From JBOHER01 sp050701115 (GTDB lineage: Bacteria; Actinomycetota; Actinomycetes; Mycobacteriales; Pseudonocardiaceae): 54,224 nucleotides of DNA. Below are positions 26,904-34,878 of the stretch, piece after piece. A model generated the notes under the pieces. That model was not told the origin of the DNA. It ran no database searches and worked only from the letters and a program-made list of their open reading frames with translations. The position numbers and the translations under genes are program-made. Within the stretch, counting starts at the first letter, position 1. Every line of letters begins with the position of its first letter. The stretch spans positions 1-54,224 of the forward strand of contig JBOHER010000386.1 in NCBI GenBank assembly GCA_050701115.1, read 5' to 3'.

Positions 26904-28144
26904 CGCATCATCACCTGCGTTCCCCTTACCAGCGGGCCGAGCAGCACGCCGACCGTGCCGTCCGACTCAGCGCTCCCCCCACCGGGCGCGCCGTCCATGA
27001 TCTCGGCCAGCGTGTCCCGCTCTGTCTCGCTGCCAACCGGTCCCGAGGTTCCGCCGTAGTCGGGCGCGGTCCGTGCGGCTGCCGTCCGCGCCGATCCGCA
27101 GTTGGGTCCGTCGAGCCCGGGATAGCGCGGGCAGTCCGCCGCGGTGTAGGGGCGTGGGTCCTCCGAGGTCAGCACCGCCCTGATCTTGAACCACGGACCG
27201 GTGCGAAACGCCGGGATCCCGGCTTCGATGAATTCGCGCGCGTTGGCCACGGTCCGGGGCAGCGCACCCGGGTTGGCCGCGAGCGTGTCGATAACCGGGT
27301 CGCTCATCCGCATCAGCTCGACGGCCCGATCGATGTTGCCGTTGCCGAGAAATCGGGAGGTCTCGCCGGTCAGGGTGATGCCGCTGGTGAGCATGTCGTG
27401 CAGGGTTTGCCGTTTGTCGACCAGCGTCTTGGACAGCATGATGGCGTCCCGCAGCGCCGTGATGCCATCGGGGGTGGCCTTGGCGACCTGTTCGGACAGG
27501 ATGGTCGCCGCCCGCATGCCGTCGTCGGCAAGGTCGAGGAGTTCGGGGACGTCCTCGGTCAGCTCGTGCAGCTGATCGATCATCCGGCCGAACCGCTTAC
27601 CTCGGCCGCCGAGCAGTTCGGCCATCGCGCCCAGTGCTGCGCTGATCTTTTCCGGCTCGACCGCCGCCAGCAGTTCGGTCAGCCGGACGTAGGCGTCATA
27701 GAGCTGGACGGTCTTTTCCGAGTCGTCCGCGGCGAGCACATCGCCCGATTCGAGCGGCCGGCCCGCACTGTCCTCCGGCGGGACCAGTTCGACGTACTGG
27801 TCGCCGAACAGCGTGCGCGGCAGGATGCGCACCAGCGATTCGGACGAGATGCCCGGTGCCTGCCGGTCGTAAACCCGGATGGTCAGCGTCGAGGTGGTTT
27901 CCCTGGTGACCGCCTTGAGCACCTTGCCGACCACGACGCCCTTGTACTCGACCGGAGCCTGTTCCCGGATTCCCGATGTGCTCGCGGGCACGTCGGCGGT
28001 CACCTCGGGATAAGCGGAGAACGCGCCGGTGCCCGCGATCGTGGTGAACACGATCAGCCCGACGAGCAACGCGACGCCGATCGCGCCCCGCAGCGCCAGC
28101 GCGCCCTTACCCGGTGGCGGTTTCGGCGGCGAGTTCTTGCCCAT
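26900..28144 (-). CDS. mceA: Mce family protein, MceA position
   Basis: 414 residues, first of the six Mce subunits. A Pro/Lys-rich cytoplasmic tip (MGKNSPPKPPPGKG) precedes a membrane helix (AIGVALLVGLIVFTTIAGTGAF) and an MCE domain with VTADVPASTSGIREQAPVEYKGVVVGKV. The C-terminal region has two Cys (AADCPRYPG and GPNCGS), a pair conserved in MceA-type proteins. The ATG shares a base with the yrbEB stop (TGATG), so permease and first Mce subunit are translationally coupled. Confidence 0.9.
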   Translation of the reverse strand: MGKNSPPKPPPGKGALALRGAIGVALLVGLIVFTTIAGTGAFSAYPEVTADVPASTSGIREQAPVEYKGVVVGKVLKAVTRETTSTLTIRVYDRQAPGISSESLVRILPRTLFGDQYVELVPPEDSAGRPLESGDVLAADDSEKTVQLYDAYVRLTELLAAVEPEKISAALGAMAELLGGRGKRFGRMIDQLHELTEDVPELLDLADDGMRAATILSEQVAKATPDGITALRDAIMLSKTLVDKRQTLHDMLTSGITLTGETSRFLGNGNIDRAVELMRMSDPVIDTLAANPGALPRTVANAREFIEAGIPAFRTGPWFKIRAVLTSEDPRPYTAADCPRYPGLDGPNCGSARTAAARTAPDYGGTSGPVGSETERDTLAEIMDGAPGGGSAESDGTVGVLLGPLVRGTQVMMR

Positions 28145-29007
28145 CAGTTCTCACCGCCCATGCCCGGCAGCTCCATGTAGACGCCCCAGAAAGCGAAGGT
28201 GAGCAGGATGTCCACGATGATCAGCAGGACGATGCTGGTCCGCAGCCCGCGCCCGGCAGCCCGCCCGACACCCTCCGGTCCGCCGCTGGCGTTGTAGCCG
28301 TAGTAGCAGTGCACCATGGTCACCACCATGGCCAGCACCAGCGCCTTGACCAGGGACAGCAGTACGTCCTGCGGCGGCAGCATGAGCTCGAACCAGTAGT
28401 CGTAGTTGCCTGCCGACTGACCGTTGACGTTCACCACGACGATCCGGGTGGACACATACGCGGCGAAGAGCCCCACCAGGTAGAGCGGGATGACGGTGAT
28501 GAACGCCGCGATCATCCGGGTGGTCACCAGGAACGGCAGCGAGTTCACGGACATGACCTCGAGCGCGTCGATCTCCTCGGAGATCCGCATCGCGCCGAGC
28601 TGTGCGGTGAACCCGGTACCCACCTTGGCTGCGAGCGCGATGCCCGCGACGACCGGGGCGAGCTCGCGGGTGTTGACCAGACCGGAGACCGCACCGGACA
28701 ACGGGGCGAGGCCGACAAGGTCGAGACCGCGGAAGCCTTCCAGACCCACCTGGGCGCCGCTGACGAAGGACATCGCGAAGACGACGCCGATGGTGCCGCC
28801 TGCGGCCAGGATGGTCGCGCTGCCGAAGCTGATCTCCGCGATCAGCCGGACGATGTGCCGCCAGTACTTGACCAGGGCCATCGGCACGTAGCCGATGGCT
28901 CGGGCGTAGAAGAACAGGTGGGCGCCGACCTCGGTCAACGCACCGGCGACCCGGCCGGTGGGACCGGCGAGCGTATGCCGGATGCGGGCGAGCTGTGGGG
29001 CTGCCAT
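28144..29007 (-). CDS. yrbEB: YrbE-type ABC permease, second copy (YrbEB)
   Basis: 287-residue MlaE-family integral membrane protein with about five to six membrane helices. The conserved MlaE loop reads VVAGIALAAKVGTGFTAQLGAMRISEEIDALEVMSVN, which includes the EEIDALEVM coupling element contacting the MceG/MkL ATPase. No ATPase gene is in the window, as usual: MceG is normally encoded elsewhere. It shares one base with yrbEA upstream and one with mceA downstream. Confidence 0.93.
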   Translation of the reverse strand: MAAPQLARIRHTLAGPTGRVAGALTEVGAHLFFYARAIGYVPMALVKYWRHIVRLIAEISFGSATILAAGGTIGVVFAMSFVSGAQVGLEGFRGLDLVGLAPLSGAVSGLVNTRELAPVVAGIALAAKVGTGFTAQLGAMRISEEIDALEVMSVNSLPFLVTTRMIAAFITVIPLYLVGLFAAYVSTRIVVVNVNGQSAGNYDYWFELMLPPQDVLLSLVKALVLAMVVTMVHCYYGYNASGGPEGVGRAAGRGLRTSIVLLIIVDILLTFAFWGVYMELPGMGGEN

Positions 29008-29852
29008 CAGTAACCACTTGCCGGTGACACGAGCGCGTAGACCTCACCGATGCCGACGTTGGCGAAGAACACCAACATGAACGCGAGCACAACGGCCTCG
29101 TTGACGGCGATGCCGACCCCACCCGGGCCGCCCTTAGCGGTCAGGCCCTTCGCGCAGCACACCAGCGCGGACAGCACCGCGAAGGCGATCGCCTTGATCT
29201 GGGCGACGATGAAGTCGGGCAGGCCTGCGAAGTCGGTCATGGTCGACAGGAAGCTGCCCGGTGTCACGTCCATCGCGGAAACCTGGAATAAGAAGCTCGC
29301 GCCGATCCCGATGGCCATCACCAGGCTGGTGAGCAGCATGGTCACGATGATCGCCGCGAACACCCGGGGCACGACCAGCCGCTCGAGTACCGAGATGCCC
29401 ATGACCTCCAACGCGTCGGTCTCGTCCCGGATCTTGCGGGAACCGAGGTCGGCGGTCATCGCCGACCCGCCGACTCCAGCGATCATCAGCGCGGACACCA
29501 GCGGCGCTGCCTGCCCGACGATGAGCATCGCCACCACGGCACCGCTGTAGTTCTCCGCACCGACCTGCGCGGCCAGCGAACCGACGATCACCGCGACCAC
29601 CACACCGAACGGGATCATCACCAGGATCGCCGGAATCGAGCAGACCCCGGCGAGGAACTGCAGTTGGCTGAGGAACTCGTGCACGGAGAACTTGCGGCGC
29701 ACGATGGAGGTCCACGTGGCGACGATGGTGTCGGCGACGAATCCGAACAGCAGGCCGACTTCGAGAACGCTCGGCGAGATCTTCTTGCTCGTGGGCGCGC
29801 TCCTGCGCCGCGCAAGCGTGCGGGCACTCCACCGCTCGGCAGTAGACGTCAT
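29007..29852 (-). CDS. yrbEA: YrbE-type ABC permease, first copy (YrbEA)
   Basis: 281 residues from ATG 29852, with GGAGG close upstream; an in-frame start at 29873 is possible. MlaE family: the coupling loop appears as GVGGSAMTADLGSRKIRDETDALEVMGISVLERLVVPR. Basic N-terminal tail, then five to six membrane segments. It is the first gene of the ten-frame-tight mce operon yrbEA-yrbEB-mceA-F-mas, where every junction is an overlap or at most 1 nt. It forms the heterodimeric permease with YrbEB. Confidence 0.92.
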   Translation of the reverse strand: MTSTAERWSARTLARRRSAPTSKKISPSVLEVGLLFGFVADTIVATWTSIVRRKFSVHEFLSQLQFLAGVCSIPAILVMIPFGVVVAVIVGSLAAQVGAENYSGAVVAMLIVGQAAPLVSALMIAGVGGSAMTADLGSRKIRDETDALEVMGISVLERLVVPRVFAAIIVTMLLTSLVMAIGIGASFLFQVSAMDVTPGSFLSTMTDFAGLPDFIVAQIKAIAFAVLSALVCCAKGLTAKGGPGGVGIAVNEAVVLAFMLVFFANVGIGEVYALVSPASGY

Positions 29853-29939
29853 GGCCCCTCCGGTCCCGCACACCCTCGCACAGCCCGGCGTAGTCGGCCA
29901 GACGAGCCCTCACCCGGCATAACGAGCGCTGCGGGGGGA

Positions 29940-29968
29940 AAGTTACTCGACACTTGGTTCTCAAACAA
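29940..29968 (-). promoter_or_regulatory. Candidate mce operon promoter with overlapping palindrome
   Basis: On the minus strand TTGTTT (29968-29963) and TAACTT (29945-29940) are 17 nt apart and point at yrbEA. The imperfect palindrome CTTGTTTGAGAACCAAG overlaps the -35 element and could be a repressor site. Based on motif resemblance only. Confidence 0.35.
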
Positions 29969-29995
29969 GGCCTGACCGTGGTGCGGCTGCACTCC

Positions 29996-31138
29996 TCACA
30001 GGCCGTAGGTCTTGGCGATGATGTCGCGCTGGATCTCGCTGGTGCCGCCGTACACGGTTGACACGACGGTGGCCCGCAGGTGCGCCTCCATGTCGTACTC
30101 GGTGGCGTACCCGTAGCCGCCCATCATCTGCATGCCCTCCAGTGCGACCTTCTTGGCGGTCTCGGTGGCCTTGAGCTTGGCCATCGATGCCTCGCGGGGA
30201 AACAGCTTCGCGGGGCTGGCGTCCACGGCGGCGGCGACCGAGTACACCAGCAGTTCGGCGCACTCGAGTTCGGTCGCCAGGTCGGCGATTCGCTGGGACA
30301 ACGCCTGGAACGTGCCGATCGGTTTGCCGAACTGGGTGCGCTCGGAGACGTAGCCGACGGTGTCGTCGAACGCCCGCTTGGCCCGGCCGAGCATCGCCGC
30401 GGCCAGGTACAGCCGCTCGCCGTTGAGCCCGGCCATCAACTGCGGCCACGCCTGGTTCACCCGGCCTACCACGGCCTCCGCGGGGATGAAGCAATCGGTG
30501 AAGTACAGGTCGTTGACCTCGTTGGTGCCCATCGTGTCGATCTGCCTGATGGTCAGCCCGTCGACGTCGGCCGGGACCTCCAACATCGTCAGGCCCTCGT
30601 GCTTGGCTCCACTGGAATCTGTGCGCGCGACCAGCAGGATGTTGTCCGCGAAGTGCGCGTTGGAACACCATGTCTTCTGGCCGTTGATCAGGTAGCCGCC
30701 AGAGATGGCCTCCGCGCGGCAGGTCAGGGCACCGACGTCGGAACCGGCTCCCGGTTCGGACATCGAGATCGCGTGCACCCCGCCGGAGGCGATGGAGGTG
30801 ACCGCACGCCGCCGTTGCTCGTGGGTACCGAACTTCAGGTACGGGCCCGCGACCACGACAGTGGTCACCCATCCGCCGATCGGGGCCAGTCCGTAGCTCA
30901 TGCGCTCAGCGAAGACGCATTGCTCGGTGATCCCGCCACCGGAGCCACCGTCGGCTTCGGGCAGCCCGATGCCCAGCCAGCCGAGGCCTGCGAGCTTGGC
31001 ATAGAACTCGGCGTTGTGCGCCTCTGTGCCGTTGCGGGTCAGCGCGTCACGCTGTTCGCGGGTGCCGCACTCCTTCTGACACAGCTCGTCGATGGCCTCG
31101 GCGAACGCGCGCTGTTCGGCGGTGAACTCGGCGGGCAT
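29996..31138 (-). CDS. Acyl-CoA dehydrogenase
   Basis: 380-residue FAD enzyme introducing the alpha-beta double bond into an acyl-CoA. Middle-domain motifs are HAISMSEPGAGSDVGAL and GYLINGQKTWCSNA. The C-terminal domain contains YVSERTQFGKPIGTFQALS and MQMMGGYGYATEYDMEAHLRATVVSTVYGGTSEIQRDIIAKTYGL. In many members the catalytic base is the Glu near YGGTSE or one turn away; here I cannot assign it surely. The start is set at MPAEFT (31138) by a GGGAGAG ribosome site. It is the last gene of the beta-oxidation cluster, with its own candidate promoter, 143 nt before the mce operon. Confidence 0.9.
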   Translation of the reverse strand: MPAEFTAEQRAFAEAIDELCQKECGTREQRDALTRNGTEAHNAEFYAKLAGLGWLGIGLPEADGGSGGGITEQCVFAERMSYGLAPIGGWVTTVVVAGPYLKFGTHEQRRRAVTSIASGGVHAISMSEPGAGSDVGALTCRAEAISGGYLINGQKTWCSNAHFADNILLVARTDSSGAKHEGLTMLEVPADVDGLTIRQIDTMGTNEVNDLYFTDCFIPAEAVVGRVNQAWPQLMAGLNGERLYLAAAMLGRAKRAFDDTVGYVSERTQFGKPIGTFQALSQRIADLATELECAELLVYSVAAAVDASPAKLFPREASMAKLKATETAKKVALEGMQMMGGYGYATEYDMEAHLRATVVSTVYGGTSEIQRDIIAKTYGL

Positions 31139-31214
31139 GCTCTCTCTCCCTGAAATCACCGTGCCGAGCCCGCCTGAGGCGCGACCGGCACGCTCGTCAC
31201 AATCCGTGCGTCAC

Positions 31215-31244
31215 ATAGAACCAGCACTGTTGTCACTGCGTCAA
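31215..31244 (-). promoter_or_regulatory. Candidate promoter for the downstream acyl-CoA dehydrogenase
   Basis: On the minus strand TTGACG (31244-31239) and TTCTAT (31220-31215) are separated by 18 nt, 77 nt before the ATG at 31138. The 142-nt gap here is the largest inside the cluster, which supports a separate promoter. Confidence 0.4.
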
Positions 31245-31280
31245 TAGCGTTGCGCGACCTAGCTGTCGAGGCGCCCGTTC

Positions 31281-32552
31281 TCAACGGCCCAGCAGGCCCT
31301 TGGCGATATGCGTCACCTGAACTTCGTTGCTGCCCGCGTAGATCATCAGCGACTTGGCATCACGGGCGAGTTGCTCGACCCGGTACTCGGCCATGTATCC
31401 GTTGCCGCCGAACAGTTGCACGGCCTCCATCGCGACCTCGGTGGCCGCTTCGGAGGAGTACAGCTTCATCGCGGAGGCCTCCGCCAGGCTTGGGAGCCGC
31501 CCGGCGCGCAGGGTTTCAATTGTTCGGAACACCATGTTCTGCACGTTGATCCGCGCGATCTCCATCTTGGCCAGCTTGAGCTGGATCAACTGGAAGCGGC
31601 CGATCTCCTGGCCCCACAGCGTGCGGCTCTTCGCGTAATCCACACACAGCCGGTGGCACTCGTTGATGATGCCCAGCGACAACGCCGCGACTCCGACTCG
31701 CTCGGCGGTGAAGCTCTCCCGCGCGCTGTCCCTGCCATCGCCGCCCTTGTGCACCTCGGTCTCGCCGAGCAGCCGGTCCTTGCCCAGCCGCACGTTGTCG
31801 AAGAACAACTCGCCGGTCGGCGAGGACATCATGCCCATCTTCTTGAACGGCTTGCCTTGGGTCAGGCCCGCCATGCCCGCCTCCAGCACGAAGGGGAGCA
31901 CCTTGCGGTCGCGCGGAGGTACATCGACGCCCTCGACTGTGTCATGCAACTTGGCGTAGACCACAATCGTGTCCGCGTGCGGACCGTTGGTGATGAATGT
32001 CTTCTGTCCATTGAGGACGTAACCATCGCCGTCGCGCCGGACGTAGGTCTTCATGCCGCCGAAAGCATCCGAACCCGAGCCCGGCTCGGTGATCGCCCAC
32101 GCGCCGACCTTGTCGAAGCTCGCCAGCCCGGGCAGCCAGCGCTCCTGCTGGGCGAGGGTGCCGCGCGAGGCGATCGTACCCGCCGTCAGTCCGAGGCTGA
32201 CGCCGATCGAAGCGACGATACCCAGGCTCACCCCGGCCAGCTCGCTGATCGCGATGAACCCCATGGCTTCCTGGCCACCGAACAAGGAGCCGCCCGAGCG
32301 CTTCTCCTTCTTGGCCCGCGGATCCTCGCCCGCGGCGAGTGCCGCCTGCCTGGCCCGCTGCTTGTCCAGCATCGTCTTGACCGCCTCACCGGCCATCGCG
32401 TCGACGCCGAAGGAGGCGAACAGCTTGCGGATGATGTCGTAGGGCGGTAGCTGGCCGCTCTCCAACTCATCGAGGTGGGGACGGATCTCCTTGTCGATGA
32501 AGTCACGAATCGCATCCCTGATCAGCAGATCGGTCTCGGACCACTCGATCAC
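31281..32552 (-). CDS. Acyl-CoA dehydrogenase with insertion, second paralogue
   Basis: 423 residues. Motifs: VGAWAITEPGSGSDAFGGMKT, GYVLNGQKTFITNGPHADT, YAKSRTLWGQEIGRFQLIQLKLA and MEAVQLFGGNGYMAEYRVEQLARDAKSLMIYAGSNEVQVTHIAKGLLGR. A charged insert (about residues 63-88, KQRARQAALAAGEDPRAKKEKRS) interrupts the N-terminal helical domain and makes it longer than the usual 380-390 residues. It follows the SDR gene by 27 nt in the same operon. Only about a third of the sequence looks alike between the two dehydrogenases, so they may act on different chains or form a mixed complex. Confidence 0.9.
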   Translation of the reverse strand: MIEWSETDLLIRDAIRDFIDKEIRPHLDELESGQLPPYDIIRKLFASFGVDAMAGEAVKTMLDKQRARQAALAAGEDPRAKKEKRSGGSLFGGQEAMGFIAISELAGVSLGIVASIGVSLGLTAGTIASRGTLAQQERWLPGLASFDKVGAWAITEPGSGSDAFGGMKTYVRRDGDGYVLNGQKTFITNGPHADTIVVYAKLHDTVEGVDVPPRDRKVLPFVLEAGMAGLTQGKPFKKMGMMSSPTGELFFDNVRLGKDRLLGETEVHKGGDGRDSARESFTAERVGVAALSLGIINECHRLCVDYAKSRTLWGQEIGRFQLIQLKLAKMEIARINVQNMVFRTIETLRAGRLPSLAEASAMKLYSSEAATEVAMEAVQLFGGNGYMAEYRVEQLARDAKSLMIYAGSNEVQVTHIAKGLLGR

Positions 32553-32579
32553 GACATTCTCCTTGCGGTGGAAGGGAAA

Positions 32580-33458
32580 TCAAGCCCACTCGTTGAGTCG
32601 CTCGGCCACGTTGCCGATGGTCCACGGACCGTCGGCCTCGGTGGTTTTGTCCGCGCTCCAGCCGGACAGTTCCTGAATGGATCCGCCCTGCACCGCGAAT
32701 ACCTTGCCGGTGATCGCGCACTTCTCGGTGGCCAGGTAGGCCACCAGCGGGGAAATGTTGGCCGGGGAGAACGCGTCGAACTCCCCTTCCGGCACCTCCT
32801 GCGCGAAGATCGCGCCCATACCGGGGGTGGCCAACGTGAGCCGGGTGCGGGCTACCGGAGCGATCGCGTTGGCTCGCACGCCATAACGCTCGAGCTCCTG
32901 CGCTGCGACCAGGGTCATCGCGGCGATACCCGCCTTGGCCGCGCCGTAGTTGGCCTGGCCCGCGTTGGGCATGAACGTGCCGGACGGCGACGCTGTGTTG
33001 ATCACTGCACCCGCGACCTGGTCGCCTGCCTTGGTCCGGGCCTTCCAGTACGCGGCGGCGTGGTGCAGCGGCGCGAAGTGCCCCTTGAGGTGCACCGCGA
33101 TCACCGCGTCCCACTGCGACTCCTCCATGGAGGCGATGAACGCGTCCCGCAGGATGCCCGCGTTGTTCACCAGAATGTCCAGCCTGCCGAATTCGCCGAC
33201 GGCCTGATCGATCATGTTCTTGGCGCCTGCCCAGTCGGCGACGTTATCGGTGTTGGCCGTCGCCTTGCCGCCCGTCGCGAGGATCTCGTCGACGACTTCC
33301 TGGGCGGGGCCCGCGTCCGACCCGCTGCCGTCGTTGGCGCCGCCAAGGTCGTTGACCACGACGCTGGCACCCTCCTTGGCGAACAGCAGCGCGTGCTCCC
33401 GCCCGATCCCCCGGCCGGCACCGGTGATGACGGCTACCCGCCCGTCCAATGCACCCAT
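32580..33458 (-). CDS. Short-chain 3-hydroxyacyl-CoA dehydrogenase (MFE-2 type)
   Basis: 292-residue SDR. Cofactor motif VAVITGAGRGIGREHALLFAKEGASVVVNDLGG with Asp after the second strand, favouring NAD. NNAG at about residue 103; catalytic Ser in TASPSG and the YxxxK in YGAAKAG. The N-terminal signature VVNDLGGANDGSGSDAGPAQEVVDEI is that of the dehydrogenase domain of peroxisomal multifunctional enzyme type 2 and bacterial relatives, acting on 3-hydroxyacyl-CoA made by the MaoC hydratase encoded just upstream. A 26-bp palindrome lies in the 54-nt gap before it. Confidence 0.88.
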   Translation of the reverse strand: MGALDGRVAVITGAGRGIGREHALLFAKEGASVVVNDLGGANDGSGSDAGPAQEVVDEILATGGKATANTDNVADWAGAKNMIDQAVGEFGRLDILVNNAGILRDAFIASMEESQWDAVIAVHLKGHFAPLHHAAAYWKARTKAGDQVAGAVINTASPSGTFMPNAGQANYGAAKAGIAAMTLVAAQELERYGVRANAIAPVARTRLTLATPGMGAIFAQEVPEGEFDAFSPANISPLVAYLATEKCAITGKVFAVQGGSIQELSGWSADKTTEADGPWTIGNVAERLNEWA

Positions 33459-33481
33459 TGTCCTGTTTCTCCTTGCTTGTG

Positions 33482-33507
33482 AGGGTCATCTGTCGACAGA
33501 TGACCCT
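33482..33507. promoter_or_regulatory. 26-bp perfect palindrome between hydratase and SDR genes
   Basis: Arms AGGGTCATCTGTC and GACAGATGACCCT are exact reverse complements with no spacer. It ends 5 nt from the hydratase stop and starts 24 nt upstream of the SDR start. The 20-mer GGGTCATCTGTCGACAGATG recurs at 5640-5659. It may be an operator for a dimeric regulator or a small attenuating hairpin. Confidence 0.6.
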
Positions 33508-33512
33508 GTTGG

Positions 33513-34373
33513 TCAGGCGGCGAGTTCGGCGAGGCCGTCCTTGATCACGGCGTCGGCACCCACGGTGGTTTCGTAGGCGTAGGTGGTGAGGCCGCGTGCC
33601 GTGGCCGCGCGCCATATCTGCGTGGAAAGGTCCTGGCCCGGCAACACCGGCTTGGAGAACCGCACCGCCAGCCGCTTCAGCCGGCCCACATCGGATCCAC
33701 CCACCTCGGTCAGTAGTGCCCACGAGGTGAACGCCATCGTGCACAGGCCGTGCGCGATGATGCCCGGCAAGCCGGCATCCTTGGCCACCTCCGCATCGAG
33801 GTGGATCGGCATCGGATCGCCCGCAGCGGGCCCGTATCGGAACGTCTGATCGTCGTCGACGTGCTGGGCGAGCTTGGCCACCGGTGACTGCGAACGCAAC
33901 GAATCGTCGAACTTGTGGTCGGGAGCCAGCTCGCCGACGGTCTCGCCACAGTCGTAGCCGCGGACAAAGAAGGTCACGTACTGCTCGTTGACCAGTTCGC
34001 CGTCGTCGGTCCTGGTCTCCAGATAGACCCCGGAACGGGTGCCGTTGGGCAGGCCCTGGTAGCCGATCATCTTGCCCTTGGCGACCAGCGAGTCGCCCGG
34101 CCTGATCGGCCGGTGGAACCGGAAATCCTGCTCCCCGTGCACGATCCGGCCCAGCAACGACAGCGGCACCACTTCCAGCGCGGGCTCCATCAAGGACTGG
34201 AAAACCGGCACAATGGCGAACACCGGACTCGCCACGTCACCCGCGAGGTGCGCCTCGATCGGGTCATTGGTCGCCCTGGCGTACTCGATCAACCGATCCC
34301 GGGTCACCTCGAACCGGGTCTCCTCGGTCCACTCACCGAGCCCGCTCGAATCGAACTTCAGCTCGTCGGCCAT
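33513..34373 (-). CDS. MaoC-type enoyl-CoA hydratase, double hot-dog
   Basis: 286 residues with two hot-dog folds: an FAS1-dehydratase-like N-terminal half (about 1-150) and a MaoC C-terminal half with FRYGPAAGDPMPIHLDAEVAKDAGLPGIIAHG. Asp and His in AGDPMPIHLD form the hydratase-2 catalytic pair, predicting (R)-3-hydroxyacyl-CoA formation. The pairing with an MFE-2-type SDR fits. The gene lies 20 nt after the SRPBCC gene. The ATG has AAGGAGAT-type ribosome site upstream. Confidence 0.88.
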   Translation of the reverse strand: MADELKFDSSGLGEWTEETRFEVTRDRLIEYARATNDPIEAHLAGDVASPVFAIVPVFQSLMEPALEVVPLSLLGRIVHGEQDFRFHRPIRPGDSLVAKGKMIGYQGLPNGTRSGVYLETRTDDGELVNEQYVTFFVRGYDCGETVGELAPDHKFDDSLRSQSPVAKLAQHVDDDQTFRYGPAAGDPMPIHLDAEVAKDAGLPGIIAHGLCTMAFTSWALLTEVGGSDVGRLKRLAVRFSKPVLPGQDLSTQIWRAATARGLTTYAYETTVGADAVIKDGLAELAA

Positions 34374-34393
34374 GGGTGAATCTCCTTGCCGGG

Positions 34394-34825
34394 TCAGGCG
34401 ACCAGTTCGGCGAACTTGGCCAGAGATTCGTCCAGGTTCTTCTTGCCATCCTTCTCGACGGCCTTGCCCAGCGCGCCGACGATCATCTGACCGGAGAACT
34501 CGGCATTGATGCTCGCCTTGGAACCGTCCCCAGCGGGCTCAACCAGCAGGTCGAACTGAACCTTGACGCCCGCCATGCCAGTGCCGGAGATGGACAGCTT
34601 GTTCGGCGCGTCGTACTCGTCGACGGTCCAGGTGATGGTGTTCGGCATGCCCAGCATCGTGACCACCTCGGACACCTGCGAGCCTTGGGAGAACTCGGCG
34701 GGGACCTCGCCCTTCCACTTGGTGTGGATGGTCAGCCACTTCTCGAAGTTGTTCGGGTTGGAGAAGTCCTCCCACACCTTCTCCGGGGCGGCTGGAAGCT
34801 CGACCGAAGCGTTGATCTGACCCAT
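34394..34825 (-). CDS. SRPBCC family protein in beta-oxidation operon
   Basis: 143 residues from ATG 34825, with AAGGAG 8 nt upstream; the frame is open to 35014 but that part overlaps the thiolase gene. It opens MGQINASVELPAAPEKVWEDFSNPNNFEKWL and closes with KNLDESLAKFAELVA. It is a helix-grip fold and probable carrier of a hydrophobic ligand. It aligns end to end with the 143-residue protein at 13337-13768. Position between thiolase and hydratase suggests it serves this pathway. Confidence 0.82.
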   Translation of the reverse strand: MGQINASVELPAAPEKVWEDFSNPNNFEKWLTIHTKWKGEVPAEFSQGSQVSEVVTMLGMPNTITWTVDEYDAPNKLSISGTGMAGVKVQFDLLVEPAGDGSKASINAEFSGQMIVGALGKAVEKDGKKNLDESLAKFAELVA

Positions 34826-34878
34826 GACGTGTACTCCTTTGTAGATGGTGATGTTCGATGGCCCGCTGGGAACGCTGG

